64,000 bases of DNA from Ignavibacteriales bacterium (GTDB lineage: Bacteria; Bacteroidota; Ignavibacteria; UBA10030), in NCBI GenBank assembly GCA_026390575.1, contig JAPLFR010000009.1, positions 340,379 through 404,378 of the forward strand. The letters run 5' to 3'. The notes below the pieces were generated by a model that was given only the letters and a program-made list of their open reading frames with translations, was not told where the DNA came from and did no database searches. Positions 45,389-54,728 of this stretch are shown in pieces. Made by a program: the position numbers and the translations under genes. Positions within the stretch are counted from its first letter, which is position 1, and every line of letters begins with the position of its first letter.

Positions 45389-45918
45389 TTGACATAGCAA
45401 TATATTCAATGTGTGTTAGGAGGCCCGCCTGTGTGTTACAGGTACCTGCACTTTGTTCCAACGGTCAAGCCGGGGGGCAGGGAATCTTGATAAGAGGAAA
45501 GATTGATCTCTAGCTTCTCTTGTCCTTTCGACGATCCCGAGTTGCCGATAGATATGCCTGTAGAGTCCAGCTCGTAGCTGGACGAAAAATAGAGGGACTA
45601 ATATGTGTCCGACTACGAGTCGGACTCTACTCCCGGTTGTGCGGGATTCGAAAGGATATTGAGAGTACCGGCTTGAATACCCCACGTCATGTACTGTACA
45701 TATATATGACTTGAACCGAATCTGCTAATTCTATACTTCTCATTAGCTTTTCATTCACCTCGACCTATCTTCTTTCGTTTCTCACGTTAATAGCAAGAAC
45801 CAATCATATAAAACTACTTTAGCCCATTGTTAATAATACGACAGGAAAATCACATTTTTTACTATACCGCTTGATGTTACATTCGTGTAAGCTATTGTTA
45901 ACAAAAGAGGTGACGTTC
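45389..45918. other. Gene-free region containing a BIME-like hairpin pair
   Basis: Apart from the hairpin pair at 45560-45630, described separately, I find no gene in these 530 bases. The region just before 45919 contains AAGAGGTGACG, the ribosome binding site of the next gene. CGCCTGTGTGTTACAGG-like sequence near 45426 is a weak palindrome. Confidence 0.4.
45560..45630. repeat. BIME-like pair of inverted REP hairpins
   Basis: Plus strand: GTAG (45560-45563), one base, then GTCCAGCT, loop CGT, AGCTGGAC (45565-45583). Minus strand: GTAG (45630-45627), one base, then GTCCGACT, loop CGT, AGTCGGAC (45625-45607). The two hairpins share foot, spacing and loop and face each other across 23 bases, which is the definition of a bacterial interspersed mosaic element. 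Confidence 0.85.
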
Positions 45919-46299
45919 ATGCGAATATTCATTGCAGATGATTCTTCTGTCATACTGAATCGACTTGTCAAAATGGTTTCCCAAATTCACAATGCCAAAG
46001 TTGTTGGCGTGGCGAGCGACGGCGAGGATGCGATTACATCAATTCAGAAATTGAAACCGGATCTGGTTATTCTCGATCTGCGTATGCCAAAAGTAAATGG
46101 TTTCGATGTGATAAGGAATATCAAGAAAAATAACTTGTCTACGACAGTGCTTGTGCTTACAAGCTTTGCAACTATCCCTCATAGAGAATTATGCAAGCAA
46201 CTCGGCGTCGAATATTTCTTTGATAAAACAACTGAGTTCGAACAAGCGATTGAAGTGATCGAAAGGTTAGCGTCGTTATGCGACATGTCTGCAGCGTAA
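45919..46299 (+). CDS. Single-domain response regulator
   Basis: The product has 126 residues from ATG 45919 (AAGAGGTGA upstream). Acidic pair in FIADDSSV, phospho-Asp in LVILDLRMPK (near 54), Thr in VLVLTSFA, and Lys in FFDKTTEF are all in place. There is no output domain, so it likely works as a CheY-like relay, perhaps from the giant kinase that follows. The start at 45871 would add a leader with no RBS. The last residues after the receiver are short. Confidence 0.9.
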   Translation: MRIFIADDSSVILNRLVKMVSQIHNAKVVGVASDGEDAITSIQKLKPDLVILDLRMPKVNGFDVIRNIKKNNLSTTVLVLTSFATIPHRELCKQLGVEYFFDKTTEFEQAIEVIERLASLCDMSAA

Positions 46300-46394
46300 T
46301 GATGGGTCACAATCGGTTTTGTTCTTAGATCGGCAGCGTTTGTGATAGAGTCTGAATATGTAAAACACAGTACCATCGGAGGAGGGGAAGATAT

Positions 46395-49300
46395 ATGAAG
46401 GGTGATCGGAAAACGAAGAACGAACTGATTAAAGAATTGGAATCTATTCGCAGGAAAGTGAATAAAATGGAAACCCTGCGGGAGAAATATAAGCACACTC
46501 AACAGGACATCACCGAAGGTATGCGATTACAAGAAGAATCGGATGCTTCCGAGGATTATTATCGCGGCGCCTTTGAAACATCGCAGGATGGATTATTGGT
46601 TGTTCATAGATCACAAGGTGACATTCTTAATGCTAACGCATATGCCCAGAAATTGCTGGGTTATTCAAAAGAGGAGTTCTCGAAAAATAAACTCTGGGGA
46701 ATCGGAGTTGTGAAAGATGATAAAGACTTTCAAGAGGCGTTGTCAAGATTGGAAAAAGATGGCGTAGTGTATTACAACAACATATCTGTAAAAAACAAAG
46801 CGGGCCTCACTATAGATACAGAGGTCATTTTAGTTGACAAGGTAAAATTTATTCAGTGCAATATCCGCGACAATACCGCACGCAAGCGGGCGGAAGAACA
46901 GCTTCGACAGAGTGAAGAGCGATTTCGACTCATTGCAGAAAATGCCACCGACCTCATCGCCGTACTTGATCTTGAGGGAAAGAGAATCTATAGCAGCCCA
47001 TCGTACAAATCCATACTTGGCGATCCGGAATCGCTTCGAGGAACAGATTCCTTTCAAGAGATACATCCCGAAGACCGGGAAAAGATTAGGCGCATATTTC
47101 AGGAAACGGTAAGAACAGGAATCGGACAGCGCTCGGAGTATCGGTTCTTGCTCGAAGATGGCTCCGTTCGTTACATCGAGTCACAGGGGAGCGTGATTCG
47201 CGATGAGAATGGAAACACGATCAAGGTCGTGGTAGTCTCGCGTGACGTCACCAAACGCAAACAGGCGGAGGAGGAGTTAAAAAAGTCAGAAGGTAAGTTC
47301 CGGGCTATTTTCAACAACGCGAGCGACGGGATGTTTCTTGTTGACCTGAACGCTCGAAAATTCTTCATGTGTAATGCTATGTGTATGAAAATGCTGGGCT
47401 ATACTCAAGAAGAATTTTTGAATCTGGATATCGACGATATACATCCCAGTGAGGATCTGGCTTTTATAAACGACCAGATCGGGAAGTTTAGCAAAGGAGA
47501 AGAGGGTCTTCGCAGTGATATTAGATTTAAGCGCAAAGAGGGAAGTATTTTTTTTACAGATCTTCGTCCTGCCATTCTCACAATTGCCGAGAAAAAATAT
47601 TTACTTATTAATTTCCATGACATCACCGAACGCAAGCAATCGGAGGAGGAACTGAAGGAATCGAACGCACTCATCGAAGCGGTTGTGGAAAATGTCCCGC
47701 TCATGATTTTCCTCAAAGAGGCAACAGACCTGAGGTTTGTCGTATTCAATCGCGCTGGCGAGGAGCTTCTGGGCTATGACCGAAAAGATTTGCTCGGAAA
47801 GAACAACCTAGACCTTTTCCCTCCCGAGCAAGCGGCTCATTTCATGGCTAAGGACCGAGAAGTCCTCGATGGAGAAACCGGCATGCTGGACATCCCGGAA
47901 GAACCCATCATGACAGCCAAGAAAGGCCAGCGGCTGTTGCATACCAGGAAGATCTGTATCAAGGGCACTGATGGTGTCACGAAATACTTATTAGGCATCT
48001 CTGACGACATCACCGAACGCAAACGGGCAGAGAAACAGATCACCCTTCTTGCCCATACACTGAAAAGTGTCGCCGAGTGTGTAAGTATAACGGATTTGAA
48101 TGATATTGTTCTCTTCGTCAACAACGCATTTCTGAAAACGTATGGTTATACCGAAAACGAAATTCTGGGAAAGAACATCAATGTAGTGCGGTCACCAAAC
48201 AATCCTCCCATTGCTGCTTCCGGTATTCACGCAGCGACATTGGCTGGAGGTTGGAGCGGTGAGATAATGAATCGGACGAAGGACGGCCGCGAATTCCCGG
48301 TTTCTCTCTCGACATCCTTTGTTCGAGATGAGAAGGGACAAGATATCGCGTTCGTGGGAATTGCCACTGATATCACCGAACGCAAACGGGCAGAAGAAGA
48401 ACTAAAAAAGAGTGGAGAAAAGTATCGTTCTATTTTTGAAAATGTGCAGGATGTGTATTATGAAACTTTGCTAGATGGCACAATACTTGAAGTCAGTCCA
48501 TCTGTCAAGCTTATTTCGAAGGGACAATACAATCGGACGGATTTAATAGGGAAATCGATGTACGAATTCTATCCTAACACCAATGACCGCGATACACTTC
48601 TAGCAGCGATTCAGAAAACAGGCAGTGTCACTGATTTCGAAGTCCGACTTAAGAACCGGGATGGTTCGTTTATCCCTTGTTCCATTTCTGCAACGATTAA
48701 ATTTGATGCTGAAGGGCGACCTGAAAAAATCATAGGCAGCATGCACGATATCACCGAGCGCAAGCGAGCGGAGGAAGCGTTACGGGAAACCACGGACTAT
48801 CTTGAAAACCTGCTTAGTTTTGCTAATGCGCCAATAATGGTTTGGGACAATAATAACAAGATCACTAAGTTCAATCTGGCATTTGAACGGTTAACGAAAT
48901 ATACTATGTACGATGTTCTTGGTAAGAATCCGGTAATGCTTTTTTCTTATGATAAGCGAAAAGAAATATCAACTCTTATTTCAAGGATATCAAACGGAAA
49001 AAACCTGATATCTGTCGAGATGCCTGTTCGCTGTAAGGATGGGAGTGTTCGCACTGTCTTATGGAATACAGCAAATATTTATTCTGCAGATAGTAAAACA
49101 ATAATTGCCACCATTACTCATGGACAGGACATCACCGAGCGCAAGCAGGCGGAGGAAGCGCTACAGGAGTCTGAACAAAAACTTCGCTTGGTTTTTGAGA
49201 ATGTTTTTGATGGTCTCTGTATCTTTGAGGAAGCCGACGATCCAATTCAGCGGCGGCTTATAGATTGTAATGAGCACTATGCTCAGATGGCAGGGCGTAG

Positions 49301-51053
49301 TCGTGAAGAATTACTGAAACTCGGAAACACGCAGAATATCGCGAAGTCATTGAGCGAAGATAATACATATTCTATTGGGCATGGTATTATTTTCGCTGGA
49401 CGCTTTAGCTGGATTCGGCCCGATGGAAAAGATAATATTGTTGAATACACAGCTGTGCCATTGACCGTAAAAGAAAAAAGATACACGATTAGCATCGATC
49501 GTGATATTACCGAGCGCAAACGGGCAGAGGAAGCGCTACAGGAAAGTGAGTTGCGTTTTCGTTCACTCTACGAGAATGCCACTATCGGTCTTTATAGAAC
49601 GACCCCCGATGGAAAAATACTGTTGGCAAATCCGGCATTAGTAAAAATGCTTGGTTTTGAATCTTTTGAAAAAATTGTTGAAAGGAACCTTGAACAAAAC
49701 GGTTTCGATTCAACTTCTCAACGTAAAGAATTTCTTGAAAAGATCGAAAGAGAAGGCGAGGTCAATGGTTATGATTCAAAATGGATTCGACAGGATGGCA
49801 CTGTCATATTTATACTGGAAAGTGCCCGGGCGATCCGCAATTCTCAAGGCAAAACTCTGTATTACGATGGAACAGTCGAAAATATCACAGAGCGTAAGCT
49901 GTTAGAAGATCAAATACGGCAAATGCAAAAGTTGGAGAGTTTGGGAACGCTTGCCGGAGGGATCGCGCATGATTTTAATAATATTCTTGGAATCATACTG
50001 GCATTCATCACAAGCATCAAGCGGTTTAAAGATGATGCAAAGAAGTTAGCCCTCGCTGTTGATACTATCATAACAGCCGTGGACCGCGGCAAAACACTTG
50101 TCAAGCAGATATTGACATTTGCCAGAAAATCGGAAACGGAATTCAGCCCAGTAGATGTGAATGATCTTGTTGTGGAAATCATGACGATGATCCAAGAAAC
50201 GTTCCCCAAGGTTCTTACCTATTCGCAGAATTGTGATAACGCAATTCCTTTCATAATTGCAGATCGCTCACAGTTGCATCAAGCATTACTGAATCTTTGT
50301 GTGAATGCACGTGATGCGATGTCAAGCGGCGGTGTTCTTACCATCAATACTCGCATGGTATCCGGTATAAGTTTACGTAATCAGCATCCGGATGTTCTTG
50401 CGAGCAGTTATGTCTGCATCGAGGTTGGCGATACCGGTGAAGGAATAACCGACGAGATCCAACAAAAAATCTTTGAGCCGTTCTTCACAACAAAAGAGAA
50501 AGGAAAGGGAACCGGTTTAGGATTGGCAGTGGTATTTGGTGTTGTAAAAACCCATAAAGGATTTGTTGAGGTGGAAAGTGAACTTGGAAAGGGCACAACA
50601 TTCCGATTGTATTTACCCGTGCCGTCAGCTATCATGCCGGCACCAACAGACATCCAAGAAAATGTAAAAGAAATTCCAGGCGGGACAGAAACAGTGTTAG
50701 TAGTAGAAGATGAAGAAACGCTGATGGCGTTTATCCAGATATCACTTGCTGCCAAAGGGTACACAGTCCTTTCTGCTGCAGATGGTCCAGAAGCCGTGAA
50801 AATTTATAGGGAACGGCAGAAGGAAATCAGCATGGTGTTTACCGATCTCGGATTACCCGGAATGACCGGTGTGGAAGAAATTAATCTCATTAAGAAGATC
50901 AATCCGGACGTAAAGATCATCGTTGCGACTGGTTTTCTTGACCCTGAAATGAAATCGGAACTTCTCAAAGCCGGTGTGAAAAAATTTATCTTGAAACCGT
51001 ACACTTTCGAAGAAATTCTGAAATTAACACGGGAAGTGCTGGATGAGAAGTGA
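46395..51053 (+). CDS. Giant hybrid sensor kinase: nine PAS, HisKA-HATPase, REC
   Basis: The product has 1552 residues and is cytosolic. A coiled-coil N-terminus, nearly the same as that of the kinase at 42661, is followed by nine PAS/PAC repeats, each closed by a [16 protein letters not shown] linker (to about 1175). The core has GGIAHDFNN (His near 1191), [17 protein letters not shown] and [10 protein letters not shown]; the receiver Asp is in VFTDLGLPGM (near 1482). There is no N-terminal receiver, unlike the 1787-residue kinase. Its last PAS and kinase core match that protein closely. GGAGGAGGGGAAG lies just upstream of the start ATG. It probably relays signals to the receivers nearby. 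Confidence 0.9.
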   Translation: MKGDRKTKNELIKELESIRRKVNKMETLREKYKHTQQDITEGMRLQEESDASEDYYRGAFETSQDGLLVVHRSQGDILNANAYAQKLLGYSKEEFSKNKLWGIGVVKDDKDFQEALSRLEKDGVVYYNNISVKNKAGLTIDTEVILVDKVKFIQCNIRDNTARKRAEEQLRQSEERFRLIAENATDLIAVLDLEGKRIYSSPSYKSILGDPESLRGTDSFQEIHPEDREKIRRIFQETVRTGIGQRSEYRFLLEDGSVRYIESQGSVIRDENGNTIKVVVVSRDVTKRKQAEEELKKSEGKFRAIFNNASDGMFLVDLNARKFFMCNAMCMKMLGYTQEEFLNLDIDDIHPSEDLAFINDQIGKFSKGEEGLRSDIRFKRKEGSIFFTDLRPAILTIAEKKYLLINFHDITERKQSEEELKESNALIEAVVENVPLMIFLKEATDLRFVVFNRAGEELLGYDRKDLLGKNNLDLFPPEQAAHFMAKDREVLDGETGMLDIPEEPIMTAKKGQRLLHTRKICIKGTDGVTKYLLGISDDITERKRAEKQITLLAHTLKSVAECVSITDLNDIVLFVNNAFLKTYGYTENEILGKNINVVRSPNNPPIAASGIHAATLAGGWSGEIMNRTKDGREFPVSLSTSFVRDEKGQDIAFVGIATDITERKRAEEELKKSGEKYRSIFENVQDVYYETLLDGTILEVSPSVKLISKGQYNRTDLIGKSMYEFYPNTNDRDTLLAAIQKTGSVTDFEVRLKNRDGSFIPCSISATIKFDAEGRPEKIIGSMHDITERKRAEEALRETTDYLENLLSFANAPIMVWDNNNKITKFNLAFERLTKYTMYDVLGKNPVMLFSYDKRKEISTLISRISNGKNLISVEMPVRCKDGSVRTVLWNTANIYSADSKTIIATITHGQDITERKQAEEALQESEQKLRLVFENVFDGLCIFEEADDPIQRRLIDCNEHYAQMAGRSREELLKLGNTQNIAKSLSEDNTYSIGHGIIFAGRFSWIRPDGKDNIVEYTAVPLTVKEKRYTISIDRDITERKRAEEALQESELRFRSLYENATIGLYRTTPDGKILLANPALVKMLGFESFEKIVERNLEQNGFDSTSQRKEFLEKIEREGEVNGYDSKWIRQDGTVIFILESARAIRNSQGKTLYYDGTVENITERKLLEDQIRQMQKLESLGTLAGGIAHDFNNILGIILAFITSIKRFKDDAKKLALAVDTIITAVDRGKTLVKQILTFARKSETEFSPVDVNDLVVEIMTMIQETFPKVLTYSQNCDNAIPFIIADRSQLHQALLNLCVNARDAMSSGGVLTINTRMVSGISLRNQHPDVLASSYVCIEVGDTGEGITDEIQQKIFEPFFTTKEKGKGTGLGLAVVFGVVKTHKGFVEVESELGKGTTFRLYLPVPSAIMPAPTDIQENVKEIPGGTETVLVVEDEETLMAFIQISLAAKGYTVLSAADGPEAVKIYRERQKEISMVFTDLGLPGMTGVEEINLIKKINPDVKIIVATGFLDPEMKSELLKAGVKKFILKPYTFEEILKLTREVLDEK

Positions 51054-51415
51054 TCCGCGTAACCTGTGGGAAGTGATAAAGTAGAAACACGCTGTGCGTG
51101 TTCCATTATCAGGTGCCAAAGGCATGGCTTTGCCACTTCCAGCCCTTCGGAAGGTTACAGAGTATAAGCCGAGAAACCTTCCAAGGGTAGCTTAGAAATG
51201 AAATATAGGCGAATGATTGTGGAAGGCGAAAGACCGAGCCATCCGCCCAACCAGCCCGCTACGTGTTCTGGCGGGCAAAATGGTCGTCAGACTGCGATCG
51301 TCGATTCCGACAGCTGGAAGCCTGATAATGTATCACGCTTTGCGTGATTCAATTTTAAGCCTCCGGCTGTCGAACGGACTTGTCGAGCGGACAGGACGAC
51401 GTTAGCCACAAAGCA
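51054..51415. repeat. Intergenic cluster of hairpins
   Basis: AACACGC/GCGTGTT (51086-51102), CCCTTCGGAAGGTT with AACCTTCCAAGGG (51143-51187, one extra base), GCCCGC/GCGGGC (51254-51276), and a nested pair with CGACAGC/GCTGTCG outside (51309-51373) and ATCACGC/GCGTGAT inside (51332-51348). The second resembles the palindrome around the RAYT gene. No gene is present. Confidence 0.75.
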
Positions 51416-51463
51416 TATCTGCATTGGGGAAGGATCAACGAACGGAATCTGAAGCTAAAGTAA
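51416..51463 (+). pseudogene. sod 3' remnant (second)
   Basis: The sequence from about 51416 to the TAA at 51461-51463 reads LHWGRINERNLKLK and stop, matching the sod C-terminus LHWGRINERYKKLVVGK. It begins in mid-gene with no upstream sod sequence. Confidence 0.75.
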
Positions 51464-51655
51464 TCAGTTATCAGTTGTAAGTTATCAGTTTTCAGTAAAT
51501 ATAAGTCCTACATTATTCCTTGATGCTAACGGAACGGTGCCGGACTTTTTATTTGTGATTTATAGGTTGATATAGTGTAGGTGGTGATCGTTTTATTAGA
51601 AAATTAATGATACCTTCACTTATAGGTGTGAATTCTTTTATACATCGGACATTTT
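51464..51655. other. Short AT-rich gap before the NUDIX gene
   Basis: TATCAGTT and close variants occur about four times between 51466 and 51498 (the plain-language form TCAGTTATCAGTT). No gene is present; the promoter of the NUDIX gene should be here. Confidence 0.4.
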
Positions 51656-52219
51656 ATGCATCAATGGAAAACTCTTGAAAAAACGACAATTCTTGATTTC
51701 AACAAGTTCTTACGAATAGAACAACATACCATTGAATTGCCGGATGGTAAAGTCATAAAAGATTGGCCATGGATTATTTCACCTGATTATGTTCTTGTTC
51801 TTCCCGTGACTGACCGGAATACAATTTTACTTTTTCATCAGATAAAATACGCTGTCGATGGGACTTCCCTTGCTCCCATTGGCGGATATCTTGAGCCAGG
51901 GGAAGATGCGCTTGCTGCAGCACAGCGAGAGCTGCGGGAAGAGATGGGTTGCGAGGCTTTACAATGGATCCCTTTAGGCAGCTTTCCCGTGAACGGTAAT
52001 CACGGTGGAGGCAAAGGGCATCTCTTCATTGCGCTTGATACGCACAAGGTGGGGGAGCCGATTATAGACGATCTAGAAGAGATGGAGCTTGTAGAATTCA
52101 CAATCGAAGAAGTCGAACAAAAATTATTTCAAGGTGACGTCAAGGTGCAGGGCTGGGTTACAATAGTTGCTATGGGATTGCTCTATTTGAAGCGAATGCA
52201 GCGTTCTGACTTTTTCTGA
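51656..52219 (+). CDS. NUDIX hydrolase
   Basis: The product has 187 residues. The NUDIX box GGYLEPGEDALAAAQRELRE continues EMG near residues 81-103, with all catalytic glutamates present. The N-terminal strands (FLRIEQHTIELPDGKVI) and the C-terminal half resemble ADP-sugar or nucleotide-sugar pyrophosphatases. It should split a nucleoside diphosphate linked to another moiety. The substrate cannot be given. It is monocistronic, with the next gene 148 bases away. Confidence 0.9.
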   Translation: MHQWKTLEKTTILDFNKFLRIEQHTIELPDGKVIKDWPWIISPDYVLVLPVTDRNTILLFHQIKYAVDGTSLAPIGGYLEPGEDALAAAQRELREEMGCEALQWIPLGSFPVNGNHGGGKGHLFIALDTHKVGEPIIDDLEEMELVEFTIEEVEQKLFQGDVKVQGWVTIVAMGLLYLKRMQRSDFF

Positions 52220-52367
52220 TGCGATAAATAATACAGAACAGAAACGCCTGATATATTTGAAGTTAGGAGTAAAAAGGTGAAGAGAAGGAGAAAATGATAT
52301 AGATTGATTTTGTAAATCAGCATTTTTTTTGTACACTATGTGAGTTTACTACAGGGATGTTATCAAG

Positions 52368-52751
52368 ATGATCAACGCTCAACAAAAAGAAAAAAGAATT
52401 CTCATTATAGAAGATGATCATGTGTATCGATCAGTACTGATGTCAACATTGCGCAGGGCGGGATTTAATTGTTCCTTCTGTATCGATGGGGATTCGGCAA
52501 TCAAGAAACTCTTGCAGGAAAGGTTCGATATCATGATCTGTGACTACCTTCTGCCTGGTACCAATGGAATTGCGATTATTCGATCGGCGCGCAACCAAGG
52601 CATTGACATTCCCGCATTGCTCATAACAAATTATCCTTCGGAATTATTACAGGTCAGCAACAAAGCGCTCGGGCGCACAAAAATTATGGATAAAGTATCA
52701 TTCCCTCCAGATGATATGCCTAAAATTGTTCAGGGAATGCTGAACGTTTGA
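52368..52751 (+). CDS. Single-domain response regulator
   Basis: The product has 127 residues. IIEDDHVYRS has the acidic pair, IMICDYLLPG the phospho-Asp near residue 58, and LLITNYP the Ser/Thr position (Thr). In place of the usual K-P after strand 5 there is MDKVSFPP, so the Lys is kept. No output domain is present, so it is a receiver relay. It may take phosphate from one of the hybrid kinases upstream, although nothing in sequence proves the pairing. Confidence 0.85.
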   Translation: MINAQQKEKRILIIEDDHVYRSVLMSTLRRAGFNCSFCIDGDSAIKKLLQERFDIMICDYLLPGTNGIAIIRSARNQGIDIPALLITNYPSELLQVSNKALGRTKIMDKVSFPPDDMPKIVQGMLNV

Positions 52752-52968
52752 TGCATCCCATCGTTTCAGGGATTTTTCACTATCGATTCTCCTCACCCCG
52801 TGAAGAAAATGTATTGCAAGGATAGTGAGAAACACGTTATGTAAAGTTTCTTTCATCTCTTCATAAACCCTTCATTTTAAATTATTTTACGCTCCATTGC
52901 TCCTCTCGGAAGATTTCGGTATTATTGCACAGCAAACTTTTTCCTTCGACATTTTCGGTTCTTACTCA

Positions 52969-54411
52969 ATGGCACATCAACGCTGGTTTGTTTCTGCAAT
53001 CATATTCTGTGTAAGTGCGATTTCACTACTTCAAGCGCAATCATCAAGTGAAACAAAATTCGTTTCCAAGGTTTCACAAAAACGCCTTCAACAAACCGTA
53101 CGCGATTTGGTGAAATGCGGTAATCGGCTTGGCGGAACAAAATCAGGGGACAAAGCAGCGTCGTTTGTGTTCAATAAATTTAAAAGTTATGGTTTCAAAC
53201 CGGATATGGTGAGAGATCCTCAAAAGCTTGTGTACTCCAACGATGACTGGGATTTGAGAATTGAACAGCCGGAACGACTCAGCGGGCTTATTCAACATGA
53301 ATGGCTTGCAGGATATTCGCCTTCTGCAAAGCAGGATACTGTTCGTCTGACGTTCATAAAGTCCATTCGTGATATTGACGAGGAAATGATTGGCAAAGGT
53401 GCTGTACTGATAGATCAACATCCATCCGAAACAATGTACGATAAATTAGTCGATGCAGGAGCGCGCTGCATCTTAAGTTATGTACGTGTAAGTTCATCGG
53501 CATATTCCAATTGGGCCATGATTTCTACTCTCAAGGAATCTAATAAGAACCCAATTCCCGTTTTCGACATTCCTAATATAGCCGGTCAGCGGCTGCGCGA
53601 AGAACTAGCGAAAGGAATATATGTTTCAATAAAATATTCATGCAGGACAACGATAGCGCAGGGGAATCCGAAAACGGTCGTTGCAACGCTTCAAGGACAA
53701 ACGGATGAATATTATATCGTCTGTGCCCATGGTGATTCCGATTCCGGCGGTCCCGGCGCAGATGATAATGCCTCTGGAGAATCGGGAGTATTAGAAGTGG
53801 CACGCATTCTCAAGGTCTTGGTGAATCATAAAACTCTTCCGTTACCGAAGCACAGCATTCGGTTTGTTGTATGGGGAAGTGAATATTATTCGGCAGGCAA
53901 GTATATTACACAGCATGCAAAGGAATTAAAAAATATCCGTGGTGTCATCAACTATGATGAAATTGGAATTGGAAAAACGCGGAAGTGTCTCTACTTTGAA
54001 GGGAACGATGTACCGCACAATTACAACTTGTTAAAGCTCTTTGAAAAAATCGGCGAGGAATATGTTGGGAGAAATGGATTTTGGAAAGAAGCAACGACGA
54101 ATCCATCTCAAGGCGGTACTGATTCCTATGTCTTTCTGCCTAAGTATCTTGATTATTTAGATGTGTCTGAAGAAAATATTCCATCGATTACAGTTTTCAC
54201 GGCGGCATGGAATGAACCTAAATCCATGCGGCAAACGCGAGGATGGTTGTCGAAGGCATGGAAAGGAAATCCCGATTCTGTAACGATTGACTATTCACCG
54301 TATTATCATTCATCGTTGGATATCCCTGTGTTCACCACAGATAGGGAACCGGCGAATATGATTTGGGGAGTGAAAGCTGTCGGCATTGCACTCATGCGAT
54401 TGCTATGGTAA
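52969..54411 (+). CDS. Secreted M28-family zinc peptidase
   Basis: The product has 480 residues. A signal peptide runs from ATG 52969 to about residue 22 (SAIIFCVSAISLLQAQ). The zinc site is conserved: His-x-Asp in VCAHGDSDSGG, Asp in PGADDNASGESGV, Glu pair in FVVWGSEYYSAGKY, Asp in INYDEIG, and a late His in YYHSSLDIP. The protein should be an aminopeptidase of the periplasm or outside. GADDNASG is the family signature. The start at 52897 lies before the signal peptide and is less likely. There are no peptidase neighbours. Confidence 0.9.
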   Translation: MAHQRWFVSAIIFCVSAISLLQAQSSSETKFVSKVSQKRLQQTVRDLVKCGNRLGGTKSGDKAASFVFNKFKSYGFKPDMVRDPQKLVYSNDDWDLRIEQPERLSGLIQHEWLAGYSPSAKQDTVRLTFIKSIRDIDEEMIGKGAVLIDQHPSETMYDKLVDAGARCILSYVRVSSSAYSNWAMISTLKESNKNPIPVFDIPNIAGQRLREELAKGIYVSIKYSCRTTIAQGNPKTVVATLQGQTDEYYIVCAHGDSDSGGPGADDNASGESGVLEVARILKVLVNHKTLPLPKHSIRFVVWGSEYYSAGKYITQHAKELKNIRGVINYDEIGIGKTRKCLYFEGNDVPHNYNLLKLFEKIGEEYVGRNGFWKEATTNPSQGGTDSYVFLPKYLDYLDVSEENIPSITVFTAAWNEPKSMRQTRGWLSKAWKGNPDSVTIDYSPYYHSSLDIPVFTTDREPANMIWGVKAVGIALMRLLW

Positions 54412-54728
54412 GAACTGTTTGCTGAAAGCTATTCATTGCTGAGTTTGAAAATAATTGAATCATAAAAGATATTTGTCATCTCTGTCAGGAGCTGGACGTT
54501 TGTAAATAGAAAACATCTAAATATATGAACACCATAGGTGTTCAACTCCACTGGAGTTGTATATTTCTTTTTTAAATCTAGTATTACAAACGTTAAACGC
54601 TTTCGGCGTTTAGCAACTAGAGGGATTATAGATTTCAGATATCTCCCTGATTTATTTTTAAAGATTGGAGGAATTGTATTCCTCAAGAGAGAAGAATCAC
54701 GCTACATAATTACGTTACAGGATAGGAA
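54412..54728. repeat. Gene-free region with five short hairpins
   Basis: TGAACACC/GGTGTTCA (about 54525-54542), CAACTCCA/TGGAGTTG (54542-54558), TAAACGC/GCGTTTA with loop TTTCG (about 54593-54612), and AGGAAT/ATTCCT (about 54669-54683) lie in one 160-base stretch. The plus-strand frame 54538-54732 is made of these and is not credible. The folP promoter must lie here. Confidence 0.7.
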
